This document shows, in pieces, positions 31,945 through 40,964 of a stretch of DNA of 64,000 nucleotides. Positions within the stretch are counted from its first letter, which is position 1; every line of letters starts with the position of its first letter. The position numbers were made by a program, and so were the translations under genes. Below the pieces are notes generated by a model that saw only the letters and a program-made list of their open reading frames with translations, did not search any database and was not told the origin of the DNA. Source of the stretch: Arsukibacterium sp. UBA5043 (GTDB lineage Bacteria > Pseudomonadota > Gammaproteobacteria > Enterobacterales > Alteromonadaceae); the NCBI GenBank assembly GCA_002415085.1, contig DIBV01000017.1, positions 124,001 through 188,000 of the forward strand. Direction: 5' to 3'.

Positions 31945-34578
31945 TTAGCGGCTACTCAGTCTCAAGGCGTTTATACCTTCCATTAAACAAACCATCTGCT
32001 CAACCACTCCCTCATCGAAGTCTTCACGGTCTTGTTCTTCATGAGTACCTTTATTCAGATACTGCCACACGGAATCTGTGAGAATCTGATCCAATGCATC
32101 TACTAAAGGTTGTTTATCCACATGCTCAAAAGCTGGTGACTTTTTCAATTTTGCCCTGATGCCTTCGCACAAATTCCGTAGCGAGGGTTGGTCTCCCACA
32201 CCAGCTAGCTTGACGCTGATTACGCTTAGTTCATTCTTCCCTAACCATCGCCAAATTTTGTTCGCTAGCATTTCTAACGCCTGTCTGCATGGCTGTAAAG
32301 CGCCACGATGATCTCCTCGATCAACAGCGGCTCTGGCGTTTAAAAGATAGGCTTGCGGTGGTAAATCCCTCAATACCCGTGGGTGATGATCTCCGGTGTG
32401 ATGCCGGAAAGTGTAGGATACCCACTGAGCTCTATCAACATGGTTCTGGACGTCTTTGATGAATTCATTGCTGTGGCAGGTGACAATGATTTGTGTATTG
32501 GCAAATCGCTCGCTCTGGAACAGAGCCTCTCTAATTCCTTGGCGATGCTCATGATCGATGGCATTAATCGCATCATCGAAGATCACTGTGGGAGCCTGGA
32601 TGTTACAAGCTTTTGCTAATAGTATAGCCAGCCCCAAACATCTGACGTGTCCTTCACTGAGAACCTGCAATGCATCAACCCTCACTTGGGGGACTCCTTG
32701 GAAGCTCAACTCGATACGACCTTCCCCTGTAACAGGAAGATGCAGTGAAGCCAGCTTGTCTTCCATGGCATCACGGACGTTAAATTCGTTGTATAGATCC
32801 ATGGCTAAGTTATTCAAGCCTGCCATCAACGTACCCGGCAACTCCGAGCGGTAATGGCGCAGTAGGCGCAAGAATTCATTATAGGCGCTCTGAATCCTTG
32901 TCTCTGTAGCAATGCGTCCCTGTTCCTCAGCAACCGCAGCAATTAGTGCGGCGTTCTGAGCTTCAAAGGCTTCTATGCGTTGGCGAGCACTTGCAATGGC
33001 TTCGATAAATTGTTGGCGTTGAGTCGCATGTTGAACCAATTGGATGCGGGCCTCAGAAAGACGATCACGTTCTGCAATCAGTTGGTCACGCTGAGCAAGG
33101 TTTTGCTGAATAACGACATCCTCATTTTCCAACTGATGGGCGTAATTGACCGCCTGCTGTGCCAGTGACACCCCACCTGCAACAGGGGTGTATCCTGCCT
33201 TCCACCATGCAACACCATGTTGAACGCCCGGATTTGCGATATAGCGCAAAACTTCAGACTCACTATCGACCGTTGCTACAACACGTTGAGCAAAATTGGC
33301 GAAGTAAGCGCGCAATGCATCTGCTGCAATCTGCCTCTGAGTAGTTGCGGCTTGGTGCCGCTGCTTGAGCTGCGTCAGTTCACGGAGCTGTTCCAGGCCA
33401 TTGGCAGCTTTTGCAAACGGATCGACATGAACATGCTGTTCTCCAACAATTGCAGTTTCACATGCCGGACAATGGTCTGGAGACAATGCCTGTAGTACAA
33501 GAACTGCAGTGTAAAGTTCTTGGTATGCGGCACTATCCTGCTGCAGTGCAAGCTGACCCGCCAGGTCATCCACTAACTTGTGAGCCTCGTCAGCTCCGTG
33601 AAATAACGCAAGTAGATCCTGCGCCCGGATATCATACAAGGTTGGTGCAGGTTGATTTAATATTTCTATCAATTCCTGTAATCGACCCGGAGCTTCGACA
33701 GAGCCGACCTTTTGCTGCAACTGAGCATATGTCAATCCGGGCTGAAAAGTCTCGGCGTATGCCTGTTCAGCTTGGTCAAATGCAGCAATACCGACAGCCT
33801 CACCTTTAAGCAGCTCGGTGTCATTTGCGATAGTTTGACGTCTGCGCGCAAGCTCTGGGCCTTGCAGAGGCAGTAGTGACAATTGCGTATCAATGGACTC
33901 ATTAAAGTGGCCTACAAACTCGTTGAAGTCGTCCATACCGAATAGCGCTGCTATCAGCTCTGTCTTTTGGCCGACCGGTTTAGCCGCTATCCTGGAGAAG
34001 GCGTCAATACGGTTCTTCTCAATGAAGCAGAACCGATACGCATCGGCATCCGCCTGTACGGTAACTCTCTGTTCTTGCGAATCCAACGCAGTCAGCCGAG
34101 GTGGGACAAACCGACCTTCATGGATGTTGCGTAGGTACTGGGCGGCATCAATACGCTTTTGTGCGCCCTCGTTTACAGCACCAAGAAGGGCAAACTCAAG
34201 CGCCTCGCATAGACTCGTCTTGCCGCTGCCATTTGGGCCATAAAACAATACTATGCGTCGTGTAAGATCAAAGTCCTCGGTAATCCGAAAGCCCCGGAAT
34301 GGCCCAAGGGAGAGGTGGCACAAGTTCTGCCACTTCCATCCATCGCCCACTGCTGTGTCGTCAAGCTGAGGTAGGCTTGGATCCGTTACAGTGAGGTGCT
34401 GATGCGCCAACTCAACCAAATATACAGAACGCTGACTTCGATGACGGCTAGTCGCACTGACACTCTCAAAGTTGTCCAGCACTAGCCGTCCAAAACGCCG
34501 AACATCCTCAGGTATTCTGTTGCCTTCGTGATGAAGCCATCGAATGAAATGCTGATAATCATGTTCTGCAGATGCCAC
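31945..34578 (-). CDS. Rad50/SMC-like ATPase with zinc-hook-like centre, candidate defence protein
   Basis: An 877-residue protein in three parts. After about 80 helical residues comes an ABC-type head half with Walker A in FYGPNGSGKTSLCEALEFAL (about 113-132). The middle is coiled-coil-rich with a CPAC pair (about 370-373) resembling a zinc hook but with only one pair. The second head half has the signature LSEGHVRCLGLAIL (about 641), Walker B TVIFDDAIN (about 664), AIDHEH and IIVTCHS. A helical C-terminal tail of about 130 residues (ALQPCRQALEMLANKIWRWL) is not recognised. GTG at 34578 has GGAG 6 nt upstream. It stands alone in an accessory island next to higBA, so defence against phage or DNA processing is inferred. 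Confidence 0.8.
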   Translation of the reverse strand: MASAEHDYQHFIRWLHHEGNRIPEDVRRFGRLVLDNFESVSATSRHRSQRSVYLVELAHQHLTVTDPSLPQLDDTAVGDGWKWQNLCHLSLGPFRGFRITEDFDLTRRIVLFYGPNGSGKTSLCEALEFALLGAVNEGAQKRIDAAQYLRNIHEGRFVPPRLTALDSQEQRVTVQADADAYRFCFIEKNRIDAFSRIAAKPVGQKTELIAALFGMDDFNEFVGHFNESIDTQLSLLPLQGPELARRRQTIANDTELLKGEAVGIAAFDQAEQAYAETFQPGLTYAQLQQKVGSVEAPGRLQELIEILNQPAPTLYDIRAQDLLALFHGADEAHKLVDDLAGQLALQQDSAAYQELYTAVLVLQALSPDHCPACETAIVGEQHVHVDPFAKAANGLEQLRELTQLKQRHQAATTQRQIAADALRAYFANFAQRVVATVDSESEVLRYIANPGVQHGVAWWKAGYTPVAGGVSLAQQAVNYAHQLENEDVVIQQNLAQRDQLIAERDRLSEARIQLVQHATQRQQFIEAIASARQRIEAFEAQNAALIAAVAEEQGRIATETRIQSAYNEFLRLLRHYRSELPGTLMAGLNNLAMDLYNEFNVRDAMEDKLASLHLPVTGEGRIELSFQGVPQVRVDALQVLSEGHVRCLGLAILLAKACNIQAPTVIFDDAINAIDHEHRQGIREALFQSERFANTQIIVTCHSNEFIKDVQNHVDRAQWVSYTFRHHTGDHHPRVLRDLPPQAYLLNARAAVDRGDHRGALQPCRQALEMLANKIWRWLGKNELSVISVKLAGVGDQPSLRNLCEGIRAKLKKSPAFEHVDKQPLVDALDQILTDSVWQYLNKGTHEEQDREDFDEGVVEQMVCLMEGINALRLSSR

Positions 34579-34757
34579 TGTTTTCTCCGTTATAACTAGC
34601 AAAGTTAACCATACAGCCGACTAATCATTTCGAGTATGCTGAATAAAAAAACATCAGGAATAACGACATCGAATTTGACCATGAACATCCCAGTTTACTT
34701 AAATTGCTAGGTTCTATAAACCTTCCTTGCACCACCATATCACGAGTAAGAACATAC

Positions 34758-35069
34758 TCAAGAAACAATAACCAATTGAATCACCGTCAATAAAATAGAC
34801 TCTTCATAACCGTCATTAGTGATGGTTTTAAACGTAGCGACAAAAGAAAATTCTGATTGTTGTCTTTTATTGAAAGGCAACTTAAAGAGAGCAACCTGTA
34901 TTTCGTCCGCTTTTGGCACCAAGCAGCCAGATGGTTGAACACCGCTAGCTAAATCTCCTTCTAAACAAAAGTACGTATCCCTGCTTTTTGCAGATAAATA
35001 AAGGCATTCAACAACATGTCTGGGAAGTGTTTGGTTTACTGATGACGATGCCGCGTTGCTGGTTATCGA
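34758..35069 (-). pseudogene. Remnant of an unrecognised gene (C-terminal part)
   Basis: On the minus strand a frame without a usable start runs from a TAG at about 35070 to TGA at 34758, giving about 103 residues with protein-like texture (VVECLYLSAKSRDTYFCLEG, FSFVATFKTITNDGYEESIL). It looks like the end of a gene whose 5' part is lost at the island boundary, next to the rsgA terminator. The rest of the 34579-35109 gap (to 34757) shows no gene. I do not recognise the family; it might also be a chance frame. Confidence 0.4.
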
Positions 35070-35075
35070 CTACCG

Positions 35076-35105
35076 AAAAACACGCCGCCCTAAGGCGGCG
35101 TGTTT
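35076..35105 (-). terminator. Terminator of rsgA
   Basis: AAACACGCCGCC pairs perfectly with GGCGGCGTGTTT around a 4-bp loop, 4 bp beyond the rsgA stop. On the minus strand the stem runs into TTTTT, a classic rho-independent terminator. Confidence 0.88.
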
Positions 35106-35109
35106 ACGG

Positions 35110-36150
35110 CTAATCACTGAATTTTTTGGCTTTTAGTGACTTAACCGACTTCACCATTTTACTAAATTTCCGCTCGTGGGCGCGCCTTTGTTTCAGTGAC
35201 GCCGCGTTGCGTGCCTGTTCGGCATTTAGTTTTTGGTAGTTGGTTAATCGCCTTGCTGCTAAAGCCCCTTGCGTTATAGCCTGTTGTACCGCGCAGCCTG
35301 GTTCAGCAACATGCTGGCAGTCACTAAAGCGGCATTGACTGGCTATAGCGTCAATGTCGGCAAACGCGCGGCGAATGCCGTCGTCACAGTCTGTCAGCTG
35401 CAGTTCACGCATACCGGGCGTATCAATTACTACAGCACCACCGGCAATAAAATGCATGGAGCGCCCTGTTGTGGTATGCCGGCCTTTACTGTCATCCACT
35501 CGTATTGCTGCGGTTTTTTGTCCACCGCGGCCAGTGAGAGTATTCACTAACGTCGATTTGCCAACACCAGAAGACCCCACCACCGCCAAGGTGTTACCAG
35601 CTTTACACCAGTGCTGCAAGGTACTGCTGCAGCTGGCTTCAAGTGCATTAACCACCTCGACCATCAGCATGGCGTCTAGCTGTTTAACCTGTCGCAAAAA
35701 GGCATCTACATCGGCGCATAGGTCCATTTTGGTTAATACCAGCAACGGCTCGGCACCGGCATCGTGCGCTAGGGTTAGAAAGCGCTCTATCCGGCTTAAA
35801 TTAAAGTCATGGTTTAACGAGCAAACAATAATTAGCGTATCGACGTTAGCGGCAATAAGTTGCTCGGCCAGTTGGCTACCCGCGGCTTTACGTTTAAACA
35901 ACGACTTTCTGGTTAACAGGCGCACAAAGCCGCCGCCGGCATCTAGCAGCAACCAATCGCCAATGGTTATCGGCGGCAAAGTGGTGCTGGCCATTAAACG
36001 GCAAGAGCCCTGCAGGGTTATCAGCTCATAACCACTGCGGTGATGTGCGGTTACCCGGGCGATAATGCTGTGTTCAAATTCCGGTAAAGTAAGTTGTTGT
36101 TGAAAAAAAGCCTGCCACCCCAGGTGTTGCAATGTTGAGGGTAAGTTCAT
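35110..36150 (-). CDS. rsgA: RsgA, ribosome small-subunit maturation GTPase
   Basis: Circularly permuted GTPase for late 30S assembly. The 346-residue protein has an OB-fold N-terminal part (ITIGDWLLLD), the permuted GTPase order with LTKMDLC before GSSGVGKSTLVNTL, DTPGMREL, and a zinc site in SQCRFSDCQHVAEPGCAV. The C-terminal tail is Lys/Arg-rich. It looks like the divergent second RsgA type common in Gammaproteobacteria (N-terminal LGW start). It has its own terminator and a free-standing promoter region. Confidence 0.9.
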   Translation of the reverse strand: MNLPSTLQHLGWQAFFQQQLTLPEFEHSIIARVTAHHRSGYELITLQGSCRLMASTTLPPITIGDWLLLDAGGGFVRLLTRKSLFKRKAAGSQLAEQLIAANVDTLIIVCSLNHDFNLSRIERFLTLAHDAGAEPLLVLTKMDLCADVDAFLRQVKQLDAMLMVEVVNALEASCSSTLQHWCKAGNTLAVVGSSGVGKSTLVNTLTGRGGQKTAAIRVDDSKGRHTTTGRSMHFIAGGAVVIDTPGMRELQLTDCDDGIRRAFADIDAIASQCRFSDCQHVAEPGCAVQQAITQGALAARRLTNYQKLNAEQARNAASLKQRRAHERKFSKMVKSVKSLKAKKFSD

Positions 36151-36443
36151 GTCATTTCCTTCTGCCCACAGTGAAGCACTGCGCGCACAGTAAAAATGGT
36201 TAGGAGCTCTGGAATAAGGCTAAGGTAGCCGTATTAATCGGTTAGCAGAGTTCCCGGTCAGCAGACACCGGGCAAAGGCAGGTTAAGGCAAAAGGTAAAA
36301 GTTTTACTTACGCCGCAGCCTTCGCCGGGTGGGTCATTGCAACAATCATCAAACTTTCCTTCTGAGGCTAAATAACGCACAAAAGTATACCGATAGTGAA
36401 CGGGAAAAGCCAATTGGTTGCGCAGTAACACGATGCTGTCTGT

Positions 36444-36460
36444 TTTCACATCTGTTTCAC
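36444..36460 (+). promoter_or_regulatory. Direct repeat TTTCAC-N5-TTTCAC, site 1 (ABC transporter operon)
   Basis: TTTCACATCTGTTTCAC, two hexamers 11 bp apart, the spacing used by OmpR-family regulators. It ends 49 bp before the ATG at 36510. The same pattern occurs at 39740-39756 and, inverted, at 43836-43852. The rest of the 36151-36509 gap shows no convincing gene. Confidence 0.8.
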
Positions 36461-36509
36461 GTCACAGTCGCTAGGCTTTGCATACTTTTAGCAAGCAACA
36501 GGTGTCAGT

Positions 36510-37214
36510 ATGACGCTATCTTCAGCCAGCCAGATTGAATTACACAACGTTAGCCAGAGCTTTAATCACAACGCGCAGCAGATAACATTATTTCAGCAGC
36601 TGAGCCTGTGCATTGAACAAGGTCAGTCTTACGCCATTACCGGGCCGTCGGGTTCGGGTAAATCCAGTTTGTTAATGCTGATGGCAGGCCTGGAGCCGCC
36701 GACAGCCGGCCAGATCAGCTATATTGAGCACGGTCGCAGCATGCCACTGGCACTGCTGCGACAAAACATAGGTTTTGTGTTCCAGCAGTTTCATTTATTG
36801 CCGGAGCTGACAGCACTGCACAATGTGGCCTTGCCGCTTAAATTGCGCGGCGAAAAAAATGCCGAAGTAATTGCCGCTGCCTCGCTGGAAAAAGTTGGCC
36901 TGGGCCACAGGCTTAACCACAAACCGCAGCAACTCAGCGGCGGCGAGCAGCAGCGGGCCGCCATTGCCAGAGCGCTGGTATTTCAACCAAAGTTTATTTT
37001 CGCAGATGAACCCACCGGCAATCTCGATAGCAAAAGTGCCGCTAACGTGGCCGATCTGCTGTTTGACTGCTGCCGGCAAAACGGTGCGGCGCTGGTAATA
37101 GTAACCCATAGCCCGCCATTGGCCGCGCGGGCACAGCAGGTGCTGGCCTTTAATAATGGCAACTGTACCTTATTGGCAAAGCCGCAGATGGAGGTGCAAG
37201 ATGCGTGCTACTGA
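36510..37214 (+). CDS. ABC transporter ATPase, LolD/YbbA-like
   Basis: A 234-residue ATP-binding protein of the LolD/MacB/YbbA group: Walker A GPSGSGKSSLLMLMAGLEPP, Q-loop QQFHLLPELTALHNVALPL, signature LSGGEQQRAAIARALV, Walker B FIFADEPTGNLDS and switch His in VTHSP. It pairs with the FtsX-type permease that follows (14-bp overlap). Such exporters extract lipids or peptides from the inner membrane or drive periplasmic partners. The direct repeat 49 bp upstream points to control by the two-component system at 40965-43030. Confidence 0.92.
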   Translation: MTLSSASQIELHNVSQSFNHNAQQITLFQQLSLCIEQGQSYAITGPSGSGKSSLLMLMAGLEPPTAGQISYIEHGRSMPLALLRQNIGFVFQQFHLLPELTALHNVALPLKLRGEKNAEVIAAASLEKVGLGHRLNHKPQQLSGGEQQRAAIARALVFQPKFIFADEPTGNLDSKSAANVADLLFDCCRQNGAALVIVTHSPPLAARAQQVLAFNNGNCTLLAKPQMEVQDACY

Positions 37215-39726
37215 GCAATTACGGCAGAACCTGCAGTTAGCCTGGCATTTTTATCAACAACAAAAGCAGCACAGCAAAGAGCGCGTGCTGCGCTGGGTAC
37301 AAGGCATTCTACTGCTATTTATTGTTACGCTAAGCCAGACCAGCGCCAGCATTCAGGCTTATCTGGGCCAGAATTTAGCCAACCTGCTGGGCGCCGACTT
37401 AGTGCTAAGCCAACCGCTTGCGCTAACGGCCAGCCAACACGCTGAACTAACCGCAATGGCAGAGCAAATCGTACTAAGCCAAAGTTTAACCACGACTTTG
37501 ACCCACAACGACCAATGGCAACGGGCAACACTAAAAGCCGTGGCTGAAGATTACCCATTGCAGGGTGAGCTACGTAGTGCAGCATTTCCCGGTGGGCCGG
37601 ACAGTGCCAGCAGCCAGGGCCCGGCAATTGGTGAAATCTGGCTTGATTCGCGCTTACTGGCCGCCTTAGGGCTGCAGATTGGCGAACCACTGCGTATTGG
37701 CGGCCAGCAGCTGATTGTATCGCGCATTTTACTGCATGAGCCGGACCGGCTGATGGAGGGCCATAACGTGGAGATGCGCGCCCTGCTACACCGCCAGGAC
37801 CTGCAGCAGTTTCGTGGTGCCGACGATATTATTCAGCACCGCTATCTGGTTGAAGCTAATACCCAGCAAATCGCTGGTATCCGGCAGTGGCATAAAACGC
37901 ATTTGCCGGCGGCACAGCTGCACCATAAGCACGGTGCCCATCCGCTCGCCTTGTTTTGGCAGCGTACCGAGAATTTTATTGGTTTAGCCTCGATATTATT
38001 ATTTTTTATGGCCGCCATCGCCATGCAGCAACTTAGCCGGGCGCAACTGCCGCAACAGCAGTTTTTCAGTGCGGTGTGCTTAAGTCTCGGGGCCTCGAAA
38101 CAAAAGGTGCTGCAAATATCAATGCTGAAGTGGCTGTTCGGCCTGCTGCTGTTATTGCCGCAGGTACTGCTGCTGTCTGCGCTGTGTCACTGGTTGGCGC
38201 TGCAATGGTTAAAGGCGCACGTCTTTGCCGGGCAAGAGCTGGCCGGCAGCGTCGCCACACTAATCTGGCAGCCCAACATAACGCTGGCAATAAAAACCGT
38301 ATTTGCCAGTGCAGCGATCTTTTTTGTGTTCAACTTACCGCTGTGGCTGGCGCTGTGGCAATGCTCGGTGCGGCAGTTAATTCAGCAACAGCAGCGCAGC
38401 ATCAGTAACGCCGTGCTGTTTGGCTGCGCCTTGCTGGTGTTGGGGGGTTTGGCGGCACATTACTCGGATAACGGCCTGCTTACCGCTATGTTGCTGGGCT
38501 CGATGATAACAAGCATTGCACTGCTGTTAGTGCTGAGCTGGCTGGCACTGTCGCTGGGCGAAAAACTCAGCCAGCCGTTTTCTGGTTTGCTGCCGTTTGC
38601 GCTGTATATGATGAAGCAGCGCCTGCTGAGCAAAACCACCCAGATTTTAGGTATAGGGTTGGCCGCCTTTTTATTGCTGTTTACCCTGATGCTGCTAAAA
38701 GATTTGGGCGACAATATGGCGGCCCATCAGCGGGCGCATGATGGCAACTTGCTGGTAACGCAGGCAAGTGCAACACAAATGGCCGACATAGAGGTATGGG
38801 CAGCGCAGCACAACCTTACCATTCGCCAGCACAAGCCGTTTATCTACGGCCAGCTTAGCCATATCAACGGTGGCCTGCTAACTGAGGTGATGCAAAAACC
38901 CAGCGACAGTCTGGCAGCCTTTAACCGCCCGGTCCGGCTGCATTGGAGCGCTGAAATGCCTGGCAATAACCGGCTGGTTGGCGGCCAATGGTGGCACAGC
39001 GCCGCTGACAACTGGCAGCAGCTGTCGGTAGAGCAGGAAGTGATGACCGACCTTGGCCTGCAGTTGGGCGATAAATTAGGGCTGGTCATTGGCGGGCACG
39101 CTATCGAGTTCAGCATTGTGGCCTCGCACGCCTACCAAAGCGGCGCCGGCGCTATTACCTTCTGGCTGCAAATGCCGCCTGCTGCGCTGGCACATATCAG
39201 CGCGCCGCAATACAGCATGGCCAGCCTGGAGCTGCAGCCACAGCAGTTTTCGTTGCTACCCCAGCTGTGGCAGCAACACCCGTCACTGCGCATGGTATCA
39301 CTGCAAGAGCTTACCCAGCGCTTTGACAACAGCCTTGCCATGGTAACCCGGCTTATCAGCGGCTTTGCCGGCTTAATTATGCTGCTGGCCGGCATTGTGA
39401 TGCTGTCTTCGGTGCACGCCGTTGAAGCCAAAGAGCAGAAAAAGAACAGCATTATTCTTAGTTTTGGCCTGTCAAAACGCACCTGCCTGCAGCTGAATAT
39501 GATCGAGTGGCTGGTAACCGGCGCTATTGCCGCCTGTGGCGCCATTGTTGCCACCTGGTTGGCCGGTTTACTGATATATCAGTCGCAGTTCTCCCTGACT
39601 TACCAGCCTGATATGGGTTGGTTGCTGGGCATTCTGGCCGTCATTATCACGCTGGTGACAACATTGGGTATGCTTCTGAGTAAACACAGTTTGTCCTGCT
39701 CGGTCCGTCAGCTACTGGCGGAGTGA
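37201..39726 (+). CDS. FtsX-type ABC permease, YbbP-like
   Basis: An 841-residue permease with about 10 TM segments in the YbbP layout: one N-terminal TM, a large periplasmic domain, several TM helices, a second periplasmic domain and three C-terminal TM helices with FtsX signatures (LISGFAGLIMLLAGIVMLSS, KNSIILSFGLSKR). ATG at 37201 follows GGAGG by 6 nt; the longer frame to 37156 lacks support. No MacA-like adaptor gene is present. E. coli ybbAP lies beside tesA, while here the neighbour is an exported DJ-1 protein. The substrate is unknown. Confidence 0.9.
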   Translation: MRATEQLRQNLQLAWHFYQQQKQHSKERVLRWVQGILLLFIVTLSQTSASIQAYLGQNLANLLGADLVLSQPLALTASQHAELTAMAEQIVLSQSLTTTLTHNDQWQRATLKAVAEDYPLQGELRSAAFPGGPDSASSQGPAIGEIWLDSRLLAALGLQIGEPLRIGGQQLIVSRILLHEPDRLMEGHNVEMRALLHRQDLQQFRGADDIIQHRYLVEANTQQIAGIRQWHKTHLPAAQLHHKHGAHPLALFWQRTENFIGLASILLFFMAAIAMQQLSRAQLPQQQFFSAVCLSLGASKQKVLQISMLKWLFGLLLLLPQVLLLSALCHWLALQWLKAHVFAGQELAGSVATLIWQPNITLAIKTVFASAAIFFVFNLPLWLALWQCSVRQLIQQQQRSISNAVLFGCALLVLGGLAAHYSDNGLLTAMLLGSMITSIALLLVLSWLALSLGEKLSQPFSGLLPFALYMMKQRLLSKTTQILGIGLAAFLLLFTLMLLKDLGDNMAAHQRAHDGNLLVTQASATQMADIEVWAAQHNLTIRQHKPFIYGQLSHINGGLLTEVMQKPSDSLAAFNRPVRLHWSAEMPGNNRLVGGQWWHSAADNWQQLSVEQEVMTDLGLQLGDKLGLVIGGHAIEFSIVASHAYQSGAGAITFWLQMPPAALAHISAPQYSMASLELQPQQFSLLPQLWQQHPSLRMVSLQELTQRFDNSLAMVTRLISGFAGLIMLLAGIVMLSSVHAVEAKEQKKNSIILSFGLSKRTCLQLNMIEWLVTGAIAACGAIVATWLAGLLIYQSQFSLTYQPDMGWLLGILAVIITLVTTLGMLLSKHSLSCSVRQLLAE

Positions 39727-39739
39727 ACCAGCAGCCATT

Positions 39740-39756
39740 TTTCACATTCGTTTCAC
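39740..39756 (+). promoter_or_regulatory. Direct repeat TTTCAC-N5-TTTCAC, site 2 (DJ-1 and two-component genes)
   Basis: TTTCACATTCGTTTCAC differs from site 1 only in the spacer, and ends 49 bp before the ATG at 39806, the same distance as at site 1. It lies 14 bp after the permease stop, marking a separate or internal promoter. Confidence 0.8.
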
Positions 39757-39805
39757 AGCCGCTTTGTCATGCTGGCGGCGCAACCCCATATTTAGGAGCA
39801 CTAAA

Positions 39806-40924
39806 ATGAAACAGTTTAAACTTTGTATACTGATTGTCGCCACCCTGCTTTGCGCGCTGGTCAGTCGCCCGGCATTTGCCGCAGCGCCCGACAACAAGCG
39901 TATTGTGATGGTACTAAGTGGTTACGGCCAGCCGGAGCAACAAGCACCGGGCTATGAATTTGATGAGTTTGCCAAAGCGTATTTAATCTTTCAGACACAT
40001 GGTATCAGCGTTGATATTGCCAGCCCGCAAGGCGGCAAAATTGAGGCCGATAAATACGACCCGGCCAAAGCCTATAATCAGCAGGTACTGAGCGACGCGG
40101 CGATTATGGCGAAGTTAAACAATACCCTGAGCACAGCGCAGCTAAAAGCCAGCGACTATCACGGCATTTTTATCGTTGGCGGCAAAGGCGCTATGTTCGA
40201 CTTACCCAAAGATGCTGCCCTGCAGCAATTGATTGCAGATATTTATCAGCAGCAAGGCGCGGTGGCCGCGGTATGTCATGGCCCGGCGGCGCTGGTTAAT
40301 GTGAAATTAGCCGACGGCAGCTATCTGGTGGCTAATAAAGCGGTAAATGGCTTTACCAATGAAGAAGAGCGGTTATTTGGCAAAAAGTGGTTGGCCAAAT
40401 TTGATTTTTTACTGCAGGACAAACTAATAGAGCGCGGTGGCCGCTTTGAGCACAGCCCGATGATGCTAAGCCATGTGGCAGTAGATAACCGGCTGATCAC
40501 CGGACAAAACCCGGCATCTACGGTAGCAACAGCCATGGCGCTGGTCACATCGCTGGCTATTACCCCACAGCCAATGGCGCCGCACAAGGATGATGCCACC
40601 CTGGCGCTGGTGGCTGAATTTTTAAACGGCAAGGTTATTGCATCGCAGCTGTTAGCGGCCGATGCCGCGCAGTATCAACTTGAATTGCTTGGCATGTACG
40701 GGTATTACTACGTAAATACTGCCAACACTACACAAGAGAGGCAGCATGCGCTAACGCTGATGCAAGCGGGCCAAAGCGCCATTAACAACCTGTCACTGGA
40801 TATGACTATTGCGCAAACTCAGCTTAAACTGGGGGACAAAGTCGCAGCACGGGCCACTCTGCAGCAAATTTTGGCCGCTAAGCCTGATTATGCCGCAGCA
40901 ACAGCATTGTTAGCGACGTTGTAG
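39806..40924 (+). CDS. Exported DJ-1/PfpI-family protein with C-terminal repeat domain
   Basis: A 372-residue protein with a signal peptide (CILIVATLLCALVSRPAFA), so it acts in the periplasm or is secreted. The DJ-1/PfpI domain (about 30-255) has the nucleophile elbow AAVCHGPAAL with Cys157-His158 and the IFIVGGKGAMFDLP segment. The C-terminal 100 residues are helical with TPR-like text (ALTLMQAGQSAINNLSLDMTIAQ, KVAARATLQQILAAKPDYAAA). ATG at 39806 has AGGAG upstream; the longer TTG frame lacks support. Class unclear: hydrolase, glyoxalase or chaperone. It is the first gene of a unit with the two-component system. Confidence 0.85.
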   Translation: MKQFKLCILIVATLLCALVSRPAFAAAPDNKRIVMVLSGYGQPEQQAPGYEFDEFAKAYLIFQTHGISVDIASPQGGKIEADKYDPAKAYNQQVLSDAAIMAKLNNTLSTAQLKASDYHGIFIVGGKGAMFDLPKDAALQQLIADIYQQQGAVAAVCHGPAALVNVKLADGSYLVANKAVNGFTNEEERLFGKKWLAKFDFLLQDKLIERGGRFEHSPMMLSHVAVDNRLITGQNPASTVATAMALVTSLAITPQPMAPHKDDATLALVAEFLNGKVIASQLLAADAAQYQLELLGMYGYYYVNTANTTQERQHALTLMQAGQSAINNLSLDMTIAQTQLKLGDKVAARATLQQILAAKPDYAAATALLATL

Positions 40925-40964
40925 CTTTAAACTGTACTGATTTAGTACCCGAATGGATTGAGTA

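Noticed and set aside
32558-33809. Several plus-strand frames antisense to the SMC-like ATPase
   Set aside because: All are shadows of the coding frame; no ribosome sites or family resemblance.
36258-36449. A 63-codon minus-strand frame with a Cys-rich end (FDDCCNDPPGEGCG), beside the ABC exporter, as a possible secreted peptide
   Set aside because: GTG start lies inside the TTTCAC operator, no Shine-Dalgarno, no signal peptide or leader motif.
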